A stretch of DNA of 64,000 nt from Shimia sp. (GTDB taxonomy: Bacteria; Pseudomonadota; Alphaproteobacteria; Rhodobacterales; Rhodobacteraceae): positions 124,001-188,000 of the forward strand of contig NZ_JAKVCW010000005.1 in NCBI RefSeq assembly GCF_022448905.1. Reading direction: 5' to 3'. This document shows, piece by piece, positions 25,182 to 33,358 of the stretch (positions are counted from its first letter, which is position 1; each line of letters starts with the position of its first letter). Under the pieces are notes generated by a model. It was not told where the DNA came from. It searched no databases and was given only the letters and a program-made list of their open reading frames with translations. The position numbers were made by a program, and so were the translations under genes.

Positions 25182-26561
25182 CTAGACGCGGATATCAAGG
25201 CCGCTGCTCACAAGCGTTTGTGGCGCGGCGGTTTGGGCGGCCAAAGTGGCGGAATCAGGCAGAAGTGACCCATCGCCTTGGGCGGTGCCGCCCTGTCCAC
25301 CTTGGGCAAATTCATTTCCACCTTGGGCGTTCTGGCCGTCGCTGCCCTGCTGTTCAAAACTGAAGGTGACGTCCTGATAGCCCATCTCCATAAAGTCTTT
25401 GCGCAGCATATCGATGTGACGGCGCATCAATTCGGAGGTGGCCTGGTTCTCGGCGGCGATGTTCACGGTCATCACGCCGCCGGTCTCGGTTATGGACATG
25501 CGCACCTTGCCGAGCTCCGGCGGATCCATCGCCAGCTCGATCAGGTTCTTGTCCGCCATTTTAAAGGCATCGGCCACCTGCCGCACCACATACGCCGGGT
25601 TCGGCGCGCTGTTGTTCAGCCGGGCTTGCGAGGCCGCTTCCTGTGAACTCATGATGGAGCGCGAGCTGTTGTTGGTCTCATCCGCCGCGGCAATCACCAT
25701 ATCAACACTCTGGTTTGTCTGGATGTCCGCCGCCTTGCCACTCATCTGCTGAATGCCGGCGTTGACCTGCTCCATGATGGCGCGGGCCTGCATCTGCTGG
25801 GTGGTGGATGTGGTTGGCACGGATGGTGTTTCCAGCTTCGGCGCGGTTGGTTCATCCACAGCCTCTACGCTCTGTTGGATCGCGCCACGGCGGCCTGCAT
25901 CTAGTGTGGCCACCTCTTGCACAACCTGCTGCGGCGCAGCCTGCGCGGCTTGCTGGCTCACCTGGGAGCGCACCTGAACCTTCATGGGGTCCAGACCCTC
26001 GCCAACTTCCGCTGCCATCTTGGAGCCCTGGGCATTGGCCAATTGAACCGCCTCGGCGGCCTTTGGCGCGGCCTGCTCGGGCAGAGGCGTTGCTTTCATG
26101 TCAGTGGTCTGTGTGGCTTGCGCCGCCGCTTTTTTGGCCGCGTCACCGGCCTGATCCGCCAGCTTCATAAGTGCGGCATTCTCAGGAGAGCCTTTGATGG
26201 CTTTCACCACCATGTCGCCTTCGCCCGGAATCTCGGGGACATCGTCCAGCACCTTGGCTACCTGCACCGCCGCATACTCCGCCTCTTCCGGCGCATCCGA
26301 GTCCTGGTCACGTCCCTCAGGTTGCGTTTGTTTGCCGTCTTTATCAGGCCGCGAATCGGCGTCTTTCGGCGTGTCTTCCGCTTTGTCCTGATCGGAAGAA
26401 CGGGTGTCCTTCACGTCCTCGTAAGGCCGATCTTCACCTGCATCAGACGCCTCATAAGCCTTGGAAAAGTCGTCGCTTTCCCGCTTTTCTTTCGGCGCAT
26501 TCTTGGTGGCGGTCGTCTCGTTGGTGGCGGACGGTTGGGTCAGTTGAGGCAGATGGATCAT
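25182..26561 (-). CDS. fliK: Flagellar hook-length control protein FliK
   Basis: 459 residues from ATG 26561, which has CCCGGAGACCGTA upstream. An in-frame ATG at 26657 would add 32 residues containing Gly-Lys-Glu repeats, but it has no ribosome-binding site and would leave only 19 bp to the divergent gene. The N-terminal two thirds are low-complexity, rich in Glu, Asp, Lys, Gln and Ala, as expected for the ruler domain. The C-terminal Flg_hook domain has LIELAMDPPELGKVRMSI and a later EMGYQDVTFSFEQQ. FliK measures hook length and switches FlhB specificity. Confidence 0.88.
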   Translation of the reverse strand: MIHLPQLTQPSATNETTATKNAPKEKRESDDFSKAYEASDAGEDRPYEDVKDTRSSDQDKAEDTPKDADSRPDKDGKQTQPEGRDQDSDAPEEAEYAAVQVAKVLDDVPEIPGEGDMVVKAIKGSPENAALMKLADQAGDAAKKAAAQATQTTDMKATPLPEQAAPKAAEAVQLANAQGSKMAAEVGEGLDPMKVQVRSQVSQQAAQAAPQQVVQEVATLDAGRRGAIQQSVEAVDEPTAPKLETPSVPTTSTTQQMQARAIMEQVNAGIQQMSGKAADIQTNQSVDMVIAAADETNNSSRSIMSSQEAASQARLNNSAPNPAYVVRQVADAFKMADKNLIELAMDPPELGKVRMSITETGGVMTVNIAAENQATSELMRRHIDMLRKDFMEMGYQDVTFSFEQQGSDGQNAQGGNEFAQGGQGGTAQGDGSLLPDSATLAAQTAAPQTLVSSGLDIRV

Positions 26562-26676
26562 TACGGTCTCCGGGAATTCTTCCACGCCGACCTCTTTACC
26601 TGAGTCTTCCTTACCACTTTCTTTACCGTCCTCGGCCACAACTGAAAAAATCCGCATGTAGACTGTGAGGCAAGAA

Positions 26677-26970
26677 ATGCTCAACACATCCCCCATTGTG
26701 GCGCCCGCTGCGCCGCCCATTCAACCGACGCCCAGCGCTCGCGAAACTGCGCTGCGCGACGCCGCCAAAGAACTCGAAGCCGGGTTCCTGGCCGAGATGC
26801 TGAAATCCGCAGGCCTCGGAAAAACCAGCGAATCTTTCGGCGGTGGCGCTGGCGAAGACCAGTTCTCCTCGTTCCTGGTTCAGGAACAGGCCCGCGCCAT
26901 GGTGGACGCTGGCGGCATCGGCCTGTCGGAGGCTTTCTTCAACGCCCTGAAGGAGCGCGCCGATGTCTGA
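26677..26970 (+). CDS. Rod-binding protein (FlgJ N-terminal-like)
   Basis: 97 residues from ATG 26677 (GAGG 8 nt upstream); a GTG 12 bp earlier is also open. After a Pro-rich N-terminus the sequence has AAKELEAGFLAEMLKSAGLG and FSSFLVQEQARAMVDAGGIGLSE, the rod-binding domain pattern of FlgJ. The muramidase domain of enterobacterial FlgJ is absent, as in most alphaproteobacteria. It overlaps the next gene by 8 bp. It is divergent from fliK. Confidence 0.88.
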   Translation: MLNTSPIVAPAAPPIQPTPSARETALRDAAKELEAGFLAEMLKSAGLGKTSESFGGGAGEDQFSSFLVQEQARAMVDAGGIGLSEAFFNALKERADV

Positions 26971-27334
26971 TGAAACCGTAGACTTCCCGCTGATCGATTC
27001 GCTTCAGGAGCTGCTGGAAGAGGAGCGCACCGCGCTGATCGAAGGCAAACTGAACGCGCTGCCTGATCTTCTTGAACGCAAAGAAGCGCTGTTTGAGGAA
27101 CTCTCCACCTTGCAGGAGGAAGAGGAGATCGACGCCGACGACCTCGCCCCGTTGCAAGAGGGGTTCGCCCGCAACCAGCAGCTTCTGGAATCGGCACAGG
27201 CCGGTTTGCGCGCCACCCAGGAACGTATGGGCACCCTGCGCCGCGTGCGCACCTCTTTCGAGTCTTATGACAACCGTGGCCAGCGTCAGTCTGTTCAGCT
27301 AAGCGCCGGTCAACGTGTTGAAAAGAGAGCATAA
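26963..27334 (+). CDS. FlgN-like flagellar export chaperone
   Basis: 123 residues, acidic and strongly helical, with heptad-like Leu/Glu spacing (LQELLEEERTALIEGKLNAL) typical of FlgN. FlgN binds hook-filament junction proteins (FlgK, FlgL) in the cytoplasm before export. It overlaps the rod-binding protein gene by 8 bp and the flagellin gene follows 227 bp later. The call rests on size, coiled-coil character and context, since FlgN is weakly conserved. Confidence 0.72.
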   Translation: MSDETVDFPLIDSLQELLEEERTALIEGKLNALPDLLERKEALFEELSTLQEEEEIDADDLAPLQEGFARNQQLLESAQAGLRATQERMGTLRRVRTSFESYDNRGQRQSVQLSAGQRVEKRA

Positions 27335-27561
27335 ATCGCACTCTTCCAAGTTTGTTTAAAATGCCACCGATTGTCTGTTTTGGGTTTAGGGAAACGTTAG
27401 CACTTACCGCGCCATGTTGATCCCGCATCCCAATGAGGGTGGCACCGGACACGGACCTGAGCCGACCGGTAGATGTCAGAATGACGTTCAGGAGTGCCCC
27501 CAATGCGTAGGGGCGCAAAATACAAACCGACGCAAAAGCGTCACGACATATAGGAAATGCC
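27335..27561 (+). promoter_or_regulatory. Flagellin promoter and leader region
   Basis: 227 bp without a supported gene. It contains two small hairpins in the probable 5' leader: GCCCC / GGGGC (27496-27514) and GACGC-AAAA-GCGTC (27529-27542), the second ending 19 bp before the flagellin ATG. FlbT binds the flagellin mRNA leader in Caulobacter, so these stems are candidate targets of the FlbT encoded just downstream. No well-spaced sigma-28 or sigma-54 promoter was recognised. Confidence 0.45.
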
Positions 27562-28800
27562 ATGTCCAGCATTCTGACAAACAACGGCGCAATGGTTGCG
27601 CTGCAAACCCTGAAATCCGTTAACTCCAGCCTGTCTGACACCACGTCCGCTATCTCGACTGGTAAGAAGGTTGCCAACGCCAAGCAAAACGCCGCGGTGT
27701 GGGCGATTTCCAAGACCATGGAATCTGACGTAAACGGTTTCAAATCGGTGAAAGAGAGCCTTTCGCTGGGTGAATCCACTGTTGCTGTTGCCCGTAACGC
27801 AACTGAAACAGTGACCGACCTGCTGGGTCAGATGAAAGAGCGTATTGTTGCCGCACAGGGTGACAACGTGGACCGCACCAAGTTGCAGGCCGAAGTTTCC
27901 GAACTGCGTGACCAGATTGGTTCCGTTGTGGGCGCAGCCCAGTTCAACGGTCTTAACCTGGTTAATGGCGGCAGCAGCACCGACGTTCTCGCGTCTCTGG
28001 ATCGTGACGCTACTGGCGCGGTAACTGCGTCCTCGATCACTGTGGCTGCACAAGACCTTTCCGTAGGTGGTTATTCCGCTAAGGCCGTTCTGGCTGGTTC
28101 GGATAACGCCAGCACCGACAACGACGCTGCTGGTTTCACCATGGACAAGGACAGCGGTACCGGTACCCTGATTATTGACAGTACTACTGACAACTTCGCT
28201 GCTGGCGATAAAGTCTCTATCACCATCAATGATCAGTCCGTATCTTACACTGTTCAGGAATCTGACCTTGATCCTTCCGGCACCTATGACGCGGCGCACA
28301 CCGATGCGCTGGTTGCAGTGGGTCTGAAGAACGCGGTTGACCAGCTTGGTATCCAGGGCGTTGACATCGACTACGACTCTGGTTCTCCAAATGAACTGGC
28401 CTTCATCACAGGCACTGGTGCAGATGCGGCAGACCGTGACATTACTGTCTCCGCTCAGTTCTCCAACGCCGGCTCTGGCGGTCTGGCTGCTCTGTCCGCA
28501 ATTGACGTATCCACCGCAGGTGGCGCGGCAGCGGCTCTGGGCAACATCGAAAGCCTGATCACCACCACCATCGACGCAGCCGCAGCATTCGGTACCGTTG
28601 AATCCCGTATCAGCACTCAGAACGACTTCGTATCGAAGCTGTCTGACTCCCTGACTTCGGGCATCGGTTCCATGGTTGACGCCGATATGGAAGAAACTTC
28701 TGCACGTCTGCAGGCTCTGCAGGTTCAGCAACAGCTGGCGACTCAGTCGCTGTCTATCGCGAACCAGGCGCCACAGCAGCTGCTGTCGCTCTTCCGCTAA
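27562..28800 (+). CDS. Flagellin
   Basis: 412 residues. Conserved N-terminal D0/D1 region (SSILTNNGAMVALQTLKSVN) and C-terminal D1/D0 region ending NQAPQQLLSLFR, in which the last helix matches the flagellin export and polymerisation signal. The variable centre (about 140-340) is rich in Asp, Thr, Ser and Ala. It has no Cys and uses codons suited to high expression (CTG, GGT, GCT). Single flagellin gene in this window, followed by flaF and flbT. It forms the filament outside the cell. Confidence 0.96.
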   Translation: MSSILTNNGAMVALQTLKSVNSSLSDTTSAISTGKKVANAKQNAAVWAISKTMESDVNGFKSVKESLSLGESTVAVARNATETVTDLLGQMKERIVAAQGDNVDRTKLQAEVSELRDQIGSVVGAAQFNGLNLVNGGSSTDVLASLDRDATGAVTASSITVAAQDLSVGGYSAKAVLAGSDNASTDNDAAGFTMDKDSGTGTLIIDSTTDNFAAGDKVSITINDQSVSYTVQESDLDPSGTYDAAHTDALVAVGLKNAVDQLGIQGVDIDYDSGSPNELAFITGTGADAADRDITVSAQFSNAGSGGLAALSAIDVSTAGGAAAALGNIESLITTTIDAAAAFGTVESRISTQNDFVSKLSDSLTSGIGSMVDADMEETSARLQALQVQQQLATQSLSIANQAPQQLLSLFR

Positions 28801-28811
28801 TGGACTTAGTT

Positions 28812-28834
28812 GGGGGCGCTCGAACGGCGCCCCC
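28812..28834 (+). terminator. Hairpin between flagellin gene and flaF
   Basis: GGGGGCGC and GCGCCCCC form a perfect 8-bp stem with a 7-nt loop, 11 bp after the flagellin stop. It lacks a strong T tract, so partial termination or protection of the flagellin mRNA 3' end would let flagellin be made in large excess over FlaF and FlbT. Confidence 0.6.
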
Positions 28835-28884
28835 AGAATCTCCATCTTTCTAATTTCTGTCTCGCATATCGGGAGAACTCCGAC

Positions 28885-29262
28885 GTGACACCAAATGCTC
28901 TCGCAAAACGCGCCTACGGGCAGGCCGCAGCGCCAACAAAGTCCACAGGAAAGCTAGAATATGATGTGATCGCGCGGGTCACCCACAAGCTGAAACAAGC
29001 TGCCATGCAAGGCAAACGTGGTTTCCCAGCCCTCGCCGAAGCCATCCACGAGAACCGCTCCCTTTGGACCCTTCTCGCGGTGGATGTAGCCGGCACCGAC
29101 AACGGTCTTCCCGAACAGCTTCGGGCCCAGATCTTCTATCTCGCGGAATTCACGGATCATCACAGCACAAAAGTGCTGGCGGGCGACGCTAACGTGCGGC
29201 CCCTACTGGAAGTCAACACCGCGATCCTTCGCGGCCTTCGAAGCGGAGCAGCAGCAGCATGA
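28885..29262 (+). CDS. flaF: Flagellar biosynthesis regulator FlaF
   Basis: 125 residues from a GTG at 28885, chosen because GGGAGAAC lies 6 nt upstream and the family start (TPNALAKRAYG) follows directly. FlaF is an alphaproteobacterial protein needed for flagellin production and assembly, acting with FlbT. The ENRSLWTLLAVDVAG and AQIFYLAEFT segments are typical. It overlaps flbT by 4 bp. Confidence 0.93.
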   Translation: MTPNALAKRAYGQAAAPTKSTGKLEYDVIARVTHKLKQAAMQGKRGFPALAEAIHENRSLWTLLAVDVAGTDNGLPEQLRAQIFYLAEFTDHHSTKVLAGDANVRPLLEVNTAILRGLRSGAAAA

Positions 29263-29663
29263 GCGGCCTTGTTCTTAAATTGAGCCCTAAAGAGCGGGTT
29301 CTGGTTAACGGTGCAGTTATTGAAAACGGAGACCGCCGGTCCCGTCTGTCCATCATGACCCCAAATGCCAACATCCTGCGCCTGCGGGATGCCATCCACC
29401 CGGAAGAAGCCAACACCCCAGTGCGCCGCGCCTGTTATGCGCTGCAACTGGTTCTGTCTGGCGACTCCGATGCCGATGACGTGGAACGCACCCTACTGCG
29501 CCACATCGAGGATCTGAGCCAGGTGTTCACCGACAACGACAGCCGCCAGATGATCGCAGCCGCCACCGACGCGGTGATCGCGGGCCGTCACTATCAGGGC
29601 CTCAAGGCTTTGCGCGCCTTGTTGCCGCGTGAGGACCGTCTGATGGCGGTGGCACGCCAATGA
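29259..29663 (+). CDS. flbT: Flagellin mRNA regulator FlbT
   Basis: 134 residues. N-terminal beta-rich part with LKLSPKERVLVNGAVIENGDRR and a helical C-terminal part with YALQLVLSGD. In Caulobacter FlbT represses flagellin translation and lowers mRNA stability by acting on the 5' leader. Overlaps flaF upstream (4 bp) and the DUF1217 gene downstream (4 bp), so the three are coupled. Confidence 0.94.
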   Translation: MSGLVLKLSPKERVLVNGAVIENGDRRSRLSIMTPNANILRLRDAIHPEEANTPVRRACYALQLVLSGDSDADDVERTLLRHIEDLSQVFTDNDSRQMIAAATDAVIAGRHYQGLKALRALLPREDRLMAVARQ

Positions 29664-30448
29664 CCTATCAGCCCATCGTCGCAGGCAGCGGTCTCGTTGC
29701 GTGGAATTTTCTCCAGCGCACGATGGACACGCAAACCAAGGCGTTCGAAAGCTCGCCGGTCATTCAGCGTGACCTCGACTATTTTGAAGAAAACATAAAA
29801 AATGTCGAGACCGCTGACGATTTGGCCAATGACCGGCGTTTGCTACGCATCACGCTTGGCGCCTATGGTTTGGACGAGGACGTCAACAACACGTTCTTTA
29901 TGAAGAAAATCCTAGAGGAAGGCTCTCAGGCGCCTGACTCTTTGGCCAATAAAATGGCGGACAAGCGCTATCTCGCCCTGGCTGAGGATTTTGGCTTTGG
30001 CGACTTGGGCGGACCGTGGCACAAATCTGACTCTTTTGTTGCCAACATCAAAGAGCAATACACCACCCGGCAGTTTGAGATTGCGGTTGGAGAGCAGGAC
30101 GAGAGCCTGCGTCTGGCGCTCAATGCCGTGCGCGAGCTGGAAGAGATTTCCGTTTCCGGGTCCAGCGACACCACCAAGTGGTTTTCGGTGCTTGGCTCCC
30201 CGCCATTGCGCAGTGTTATGGAGCAGACCTTCAACCTGCCGTCGTCTTTTGGCGCGCTGGACCTCGACAAACAGCTTGAAGTCTTCCGTGGGCGCATGGA
30301 GAAGCTGACCGGCGACTCCGAGATCAGCCAGTTTGTGGGCGAAGACGCGCAACAGAAGCTTGTGGACCGCTATTTGATCATGTCCCAGATCAACACCTCA
30401 CAGGGCTTGAGCGGCGGACAGATCGCTTTGACCTTGTTGCAGTACTGA
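29660..30448 (+). CDS. DUF1217 family flagellar protein
   Basis: 262 residues. The DUF1217 pattern is visible in DYFEENIKNVETADDLANDRRLL, then TLGAYGLDEDVNN and FFMKKILEEGS. Members occur only in flagellar clusters of alphaproteobacteria and lack a defined function. No signal peptide or membrane segment is seen. It is the last gene of the flaF-flbT unit, coupled by a 4-bp overlap, which suggests a link to filament production or export. Confidence 0.85.
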   Translation: MTYQPIVAGSGLVAWNFLQRTMDTQTKAFESSPVIQRDLDYFEENIKNVETADDLANDRRLLRITLGAYGLDEDVNNTFFMKKILEEGSQAPDSLANKMADKRYLALAEDFGFGDLGGPWHKSDSFVANIKEQYTTRQFEIAVGEQDESLRLALNAVRELEEISVSGSSDTTKWFSVLGSPPLRSVMEQTFNLPSSFGALDLDKQLEVFRGRMEKLTGDSEISQFVGEDAQQKLVDRYLIMSQINTSQGLSGGQIALTLLQY

Positions 30449-30521
30449 TCTGAACCACAACATATAGAACCGTCGCAATACAGTCGCGATACCGACGCAT
30501 TACCGACGTGAAAATTCAGCA

Positions 30522-30549
30522 AAAAGCGCGCCTCAATGGGCGCGCTTTT
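30522..30549. terminator. Bidirectional rho-independent terminator
   Basis: Perfect 11-bp stem AAAAGCGCGCC / GGCGCGCTTTT with a 6-nt loop between the convergent DUF1217 gene and fliI. A and T runs on the two sides allow use in both directions. Confidence 0.88.
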
Positions 30550-30570
30550 GTCATTTCGTGAAAGGCTTGT

Positions 30571-31902
30571 TTACGCCTTCGCCCCCGCGCGGCGCAGAAG
30601 TAGCGTAAGCTTTTGAAATGCATTCATAATCGACGCACTATTGCCGTCACCCATATAGGCATCCAGCTCCGGCCAGGCGTTGATCGCCACATCCAGAACC
30701 GGATCAGACCCCGCCGAATACAGCCCGGCCCGGATCATCGTGGCGCTTTGTTCATAGGCCCCCAAAAGTCTGCGAGCCTCTGAAATCGTTGCGTTTTCCT
30801 GGTCCGTTGCGCAGTGCGGCAGGCTCCGCGAGACCGACCGCAGCAGGTCTACCGCCGGGTATCGGCCGCGCTCCGCAATCTTCCGATCGAGCACCACATG
30901 CCCATCCAACACCCCGCGCAGGATGTCAGCAATCGGTTCATCCATGTCTGAGCCCGCGACTAAGACACTGAAAACACCGGTAATATCGCCTTGCCCTTCC
31001 AGTCCCGGACCGGCGCGTTCGCACAGTGACATGATCATATGGGAGGTTGACGGCGGATAGCCCCGCAGCGCGGGCATTTCACCGGATGCAACGGCCACCT
31101 CGCGGTGGGCCTCGGCGAATCGCGTGATCGAATCCGCCATAAAAATCACGTGCTTACCCGCATCCCGGAAGTGCTCTGCCACGCTCATAGCCGCGAGCGC
31201 GCAACGCCTACGTACCAGGGGAGATTGATCCGACGTCGCGGCCACAACAATAGACCGCTTAAGCCCTTCCGGCCCCAACACATTCTCCACAAATTCCCGC
31301 AGTTCCCGCCCCCGTTCCCCGATCAAAGCAATGACCGCAATATCGCCGGTCATATGCTTGGCGAACTGTCCCATAAGACTGGATTTACCAACGCCGGAAC
31401 CTGCAAACAAACCAATACGTTGGCCTTTCACAATCGGCAGCATCGTATTGAAAATCGCCATACCGGTTTCCAGCCGATCGCCCAGCGCCCGCCGCGCGGC
31501 TGGCGGCGGCGGCGCGTTCTTTAACGCTCGCATCTGAGGTCCGCGCAACAACGGTTTGCCGTCCAGTGGGTTGCCATAAGGATCAATGATCCGCCCAATC
31601 CAAGCATCTGACGGCGCAATGCCCACTTGGTCGCGCAAGGCCACGCGGTCGCCAATAGACACCCCGTCCGGCGCCGCATCGGGCAGCATGGTCATATCTT
31701 GTGTGTGCAGCTGGATCACTTCACCGGCAATTTTTGCCCCGTCATGAAGCGTGACTTCCAGCAGATCTCCGATTCGTGCGACCGCATTGAGACCACTCAC
31801 GCGCAGCAGGTTGCCTTCAACCGCGCAGACTCGTCCTATGTCTTTGATTGGGCGCACTCTTTTGAGTTCTGCGCCAAGGCTTTCTAGCCCTTTAGCGTCC
31901 AT
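30571..31902 (-). CDS. fliI: Flagellar export ATPase FliI
   Basis: 443 residues. F1-beta-like ATPase with Walker A AGSGVGKSS at 167-175, a Walker B/DSITRFAEAHREV region and the ERGRELREFVE block. The N-terminus carries the hydrophilic export-specific region. FliI forms a hexamer at the export gate and with FliH delivers substrates. It is transcribed alone here, away from the FliH-like gene at 48.3 kb, and is divergent from the flgB operon. Confidence 0.96.
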   Translation of the reverse strand: MDAKGLESLGAELKRVRPIKDIGRVCAVEGNLLRVSGLNAVARIGDLLEVTLHDGAKIAGEVIQLHTQDMTMLPDAAPDGVSIGDRVALRDQVGIAPSDAWIGRIIDPYGNPLDGKPLLRGPQMRALKNAPPPPAARRALGDRLETGMAIFNTMLPIVKGQRIGLFAGSGVGKSSLMGQFAKHMTGDIAVIALIGERGRELREFVENVLGPEGLKRSIVVAATSDQSPLVRRRCALAAMSVAEHFRDAGKHVIFMADSITRFAEAHREVAVASGEMPALRGYPPSTSHMIMSLCERAGPGLEGQGDITGVFSVLVAGSDMDEPIADILRGVLDGHVVLDRKIAERGRYPAVDLLRSVSRSLPHCATDQENATISEARRLLGAYEQSATMIRAGLYSAGSDPVLDVAINAWPELDAYMGDGNSASIMNAFQKLTLLLRRAGAKA

Positions 31903-31949
31903 TTGGATTCTCCAAAGTTCCTTCGAAACCCTTTCTAAAGGAATCAGGG

Positions 31950-31968
31950 TTAAGCCTTGATTTAAGCC
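31950..31968. promoter_or_regulatory. TTAAGCC direct repeat in the fliI/flgB gap (possible CtrA-type site)
   Basis: TTAAGCC occurs at 31950-31956 and 31962-31968, in the 83-bp divergent promoter region. Each copy differs by one base from the TTAACC half of CtrA sites, and TTAAGCCAT is one base from TTAACCAT. TTAA-N7-TTAA spacing is off by one base. Confidence 0.35.
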
Positions 31969-31985
31969 ATCGAGGGAGAAACCCC

Positions 31986-32369
31986 GTGTTCAAGAATTTG
32001 AACGTATTTAAAACTGCACATGCCATGAGCCAACACGCCGCTGTACGCCAGTCGGTTGTGGCTCAGAATATGGCAAACGCCGATACGCCGGGCTACAAAG
32101 CTCGCGACATTACGCCGTTTAAAGAGGTCTACCGCAATGACGGTGGTGCCTCCAGTATGCGTGCCACCCGCTCCGGTCATCAAGGGCATGGGCTGGAAGC
32201 CTCCGCATTGCGCCCGTCCCTCGCTACCGCCGAAGTTGCCCCAAGCGGCAACAGTGTCTCTCTGGAAGAAGAGATGCTGAAGGCGGTTGATGTCAAACGC
32301 CAGCACGACCGCTCGCTGGCCATCTACAAATCCTCCCTGTCCGTGCTTCGAACTGCACTTGGACGTTAA
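31986..32369 (+). CDS. flgB: Flagellar proximal rod protein FlgB
   Basis: 127 residues from a GTG with GGAGAA 7 nt upstream; the GTG gives the family N-terminus MFKNLNVFKTAHAMS. The rod-protein signature VVAQNMANADTPGYKARD is present. FlgB forms part of the proximal rod at the base of the drive shaft. First gene of the operon flgB-flgC-fliE-fliQ-flgF-flgG-flgA-flgH-fliL2. Confidence 0.95.
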   Translation: MFKNLNVFKTAHAMSQHAAVRQSVVAQNMANADTPGYKARDITPFKEVYRNDGGASSMRATRSGHQGHGLEASALRPSLATAEVAPSGNSVSLEEEMLKAVDVKRQHDRSLAIYKSSLSVLRTALGR

Positions 32370-32391
32370 GTAAGACAGAAAGTCATGAGCA

Positions 32392-32778
32392 ATGAGTGAT
32401 TTTGGTTCCGCATTAAGCGTCACCTCGTCAGGTTTGCGTGCCCAGGCCGCCCGCTTGCGCCACGTGTCCGAGAACATCGCCAACGCCGACACCCCCGGCT
32501 ATCAGCGTAAGACCGTGAGCTTTGAGGCCGACACATCCTCCCGCGATGGTCAGGTCTCCGTGAGCCCGGTGCAGCTGGACCGCTCTGAAGGCAAAAAGAT
32601 CTTTGATCCAAGCCACCCGATGGCAGACGCCACCGGCAACTACCTTGGCTCCAACGTCGATATGATCATCGAAATCGCTGACGCGCGCGAAGCGCAGCGC
32701 AGCTACGAAGCCAACCTCAAGATGTTTGACCAGACCCGTCAGATGTCCTCGTCGCTCATGGAACTCTTGCGCAAATAA
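32392..32778 (+). CDS. flgC: Flagellar proximal rod protein FlgC
   Basis: 128 residues. N-terminal rod signature HVSENIANADTPGYQRKTV and C-terminal ANLKMFDQTRQMSSSLMELL, a standard FlgC. The ribosome-binding site is weak, but translation may be coupled to flgB 22 bp upstream. FlgC builds the proximal rod with FlgB and FlgF. Confidence 0.95.
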   Translation: MSDFGSALSVTSSGLRAQAARLRHVSENIANADTPGYQRKTVSFEADTSSRDGQVSVSPVQLDRSEGKKIFDPSHPMADATGNYLGSNVDMIIEIADAREAQRSYEANLKMFDQTRQMSSSLMELLRK

Positions 32779-32799
32779 ATTTAACTAAGGAGACCCAGA

Positions 32800-33087
32800 A
32801 TGGATGTCCGTACAGTACTAGCCGCTCAGAATTACACCGCCTCCAAGCCCGCGACCGGGCCGGCTGAAAACGGCCAGGGCGGGAATGCTCTGTTTGGCCT
32901 GGCAAAAGACTTTGCCGCCACCCTTCAAGAAAGCGAGCAGGTCTCGATGCAGGCGATGACCAGCAAAGCAGACCCGCACACATTGGTACAGGCGTTGGCC
33001 CAGTCTGAACTGGCCGTTGAAACCGCCGTGACCGTGCGCAACAAGGTGGTCGAAGCCTACCAAGAAATCCTGCGTATGCCGGTCTGA
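32800..33087 (+). CDS. fliE: Flagellar hook-basal body protein FliE
   Basis: 95 residues with AAGGAG upstream. FliE joins the MS ring to the rod. The pattern FAATLQESEQVSMQAM...DPHTLVQALAQSELAVETAVTVRNKVVEAYQEILRMPV is typical, including the C-terminal helix. It overlaps fliQ by 1 bp. Confidence 0.95.
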   Translation: MDVRTVLAAQNYTASKPATGPAENGQGGNALFGLAKDFAATLQESEQVSMQAMTSKADPHTLVQALAQSELAVETAVTVRNKVVEAYQEILRMPV

Positions 33088-33356
33088 TGCTGGATCAGGC
33101 CCTCTTCTTTGACACTCTCCGCCAGGGCCTTTGGGTCGCGGTGATGATCTCCATGCCTATTCTGGCAGTGGCGCTGATCTCGGGTGTCTTGGTTGGTCTG
33201 TTTCAGGCACTGACGTCGATCCAGGAGATGACGCTGACCTTTGTGCCGAAGGTGCTGTGCATTGTCATCGTCTTCTGGGCGACCATGGGTTTCATGAGCC
33301 AAACCCTCGTTTCGTTTTTTCAATCCACCCTCGTTCCGTTGATTGCTGGAGGCTAA
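33087..33356 (+). CDS. fliQ: Flagellar export apparatus protein FliQ
   Basis: 89 residues with two membrane segments (about 15-40 and 55-78), the usual FliQ size. The QALTSIQEMTLTFVPK loop is the conserved feature. FliQ packs with FliP and FliR in the export gate; FliR and FliP are encoded in other operons of this cluster. It is 2 bp from flgF. Confidence 0.96.
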   Translation: MLDQALFFDTLRQGLWVAVMISMPILAVALISGVLVGLFQALTSIQEMTLTFVPKVLCIVIVFWATMGFMSQTLVSFFQSTLVPLIAGG

Positions 33357-33358
33357 CT

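Noticed and set aside
27355-27378. Sigma-28 promoter before flagellin
   Set aside because: TAAA and CCGAT-like strings occur, but their spacing is far from the expected about 15 bp.
27541-28845. 434-codon minus-strand open frame across flagellin
   Set aside because: Antisense to a complete flagellin gene, with Cys/Arg-rich content typical of shadows.
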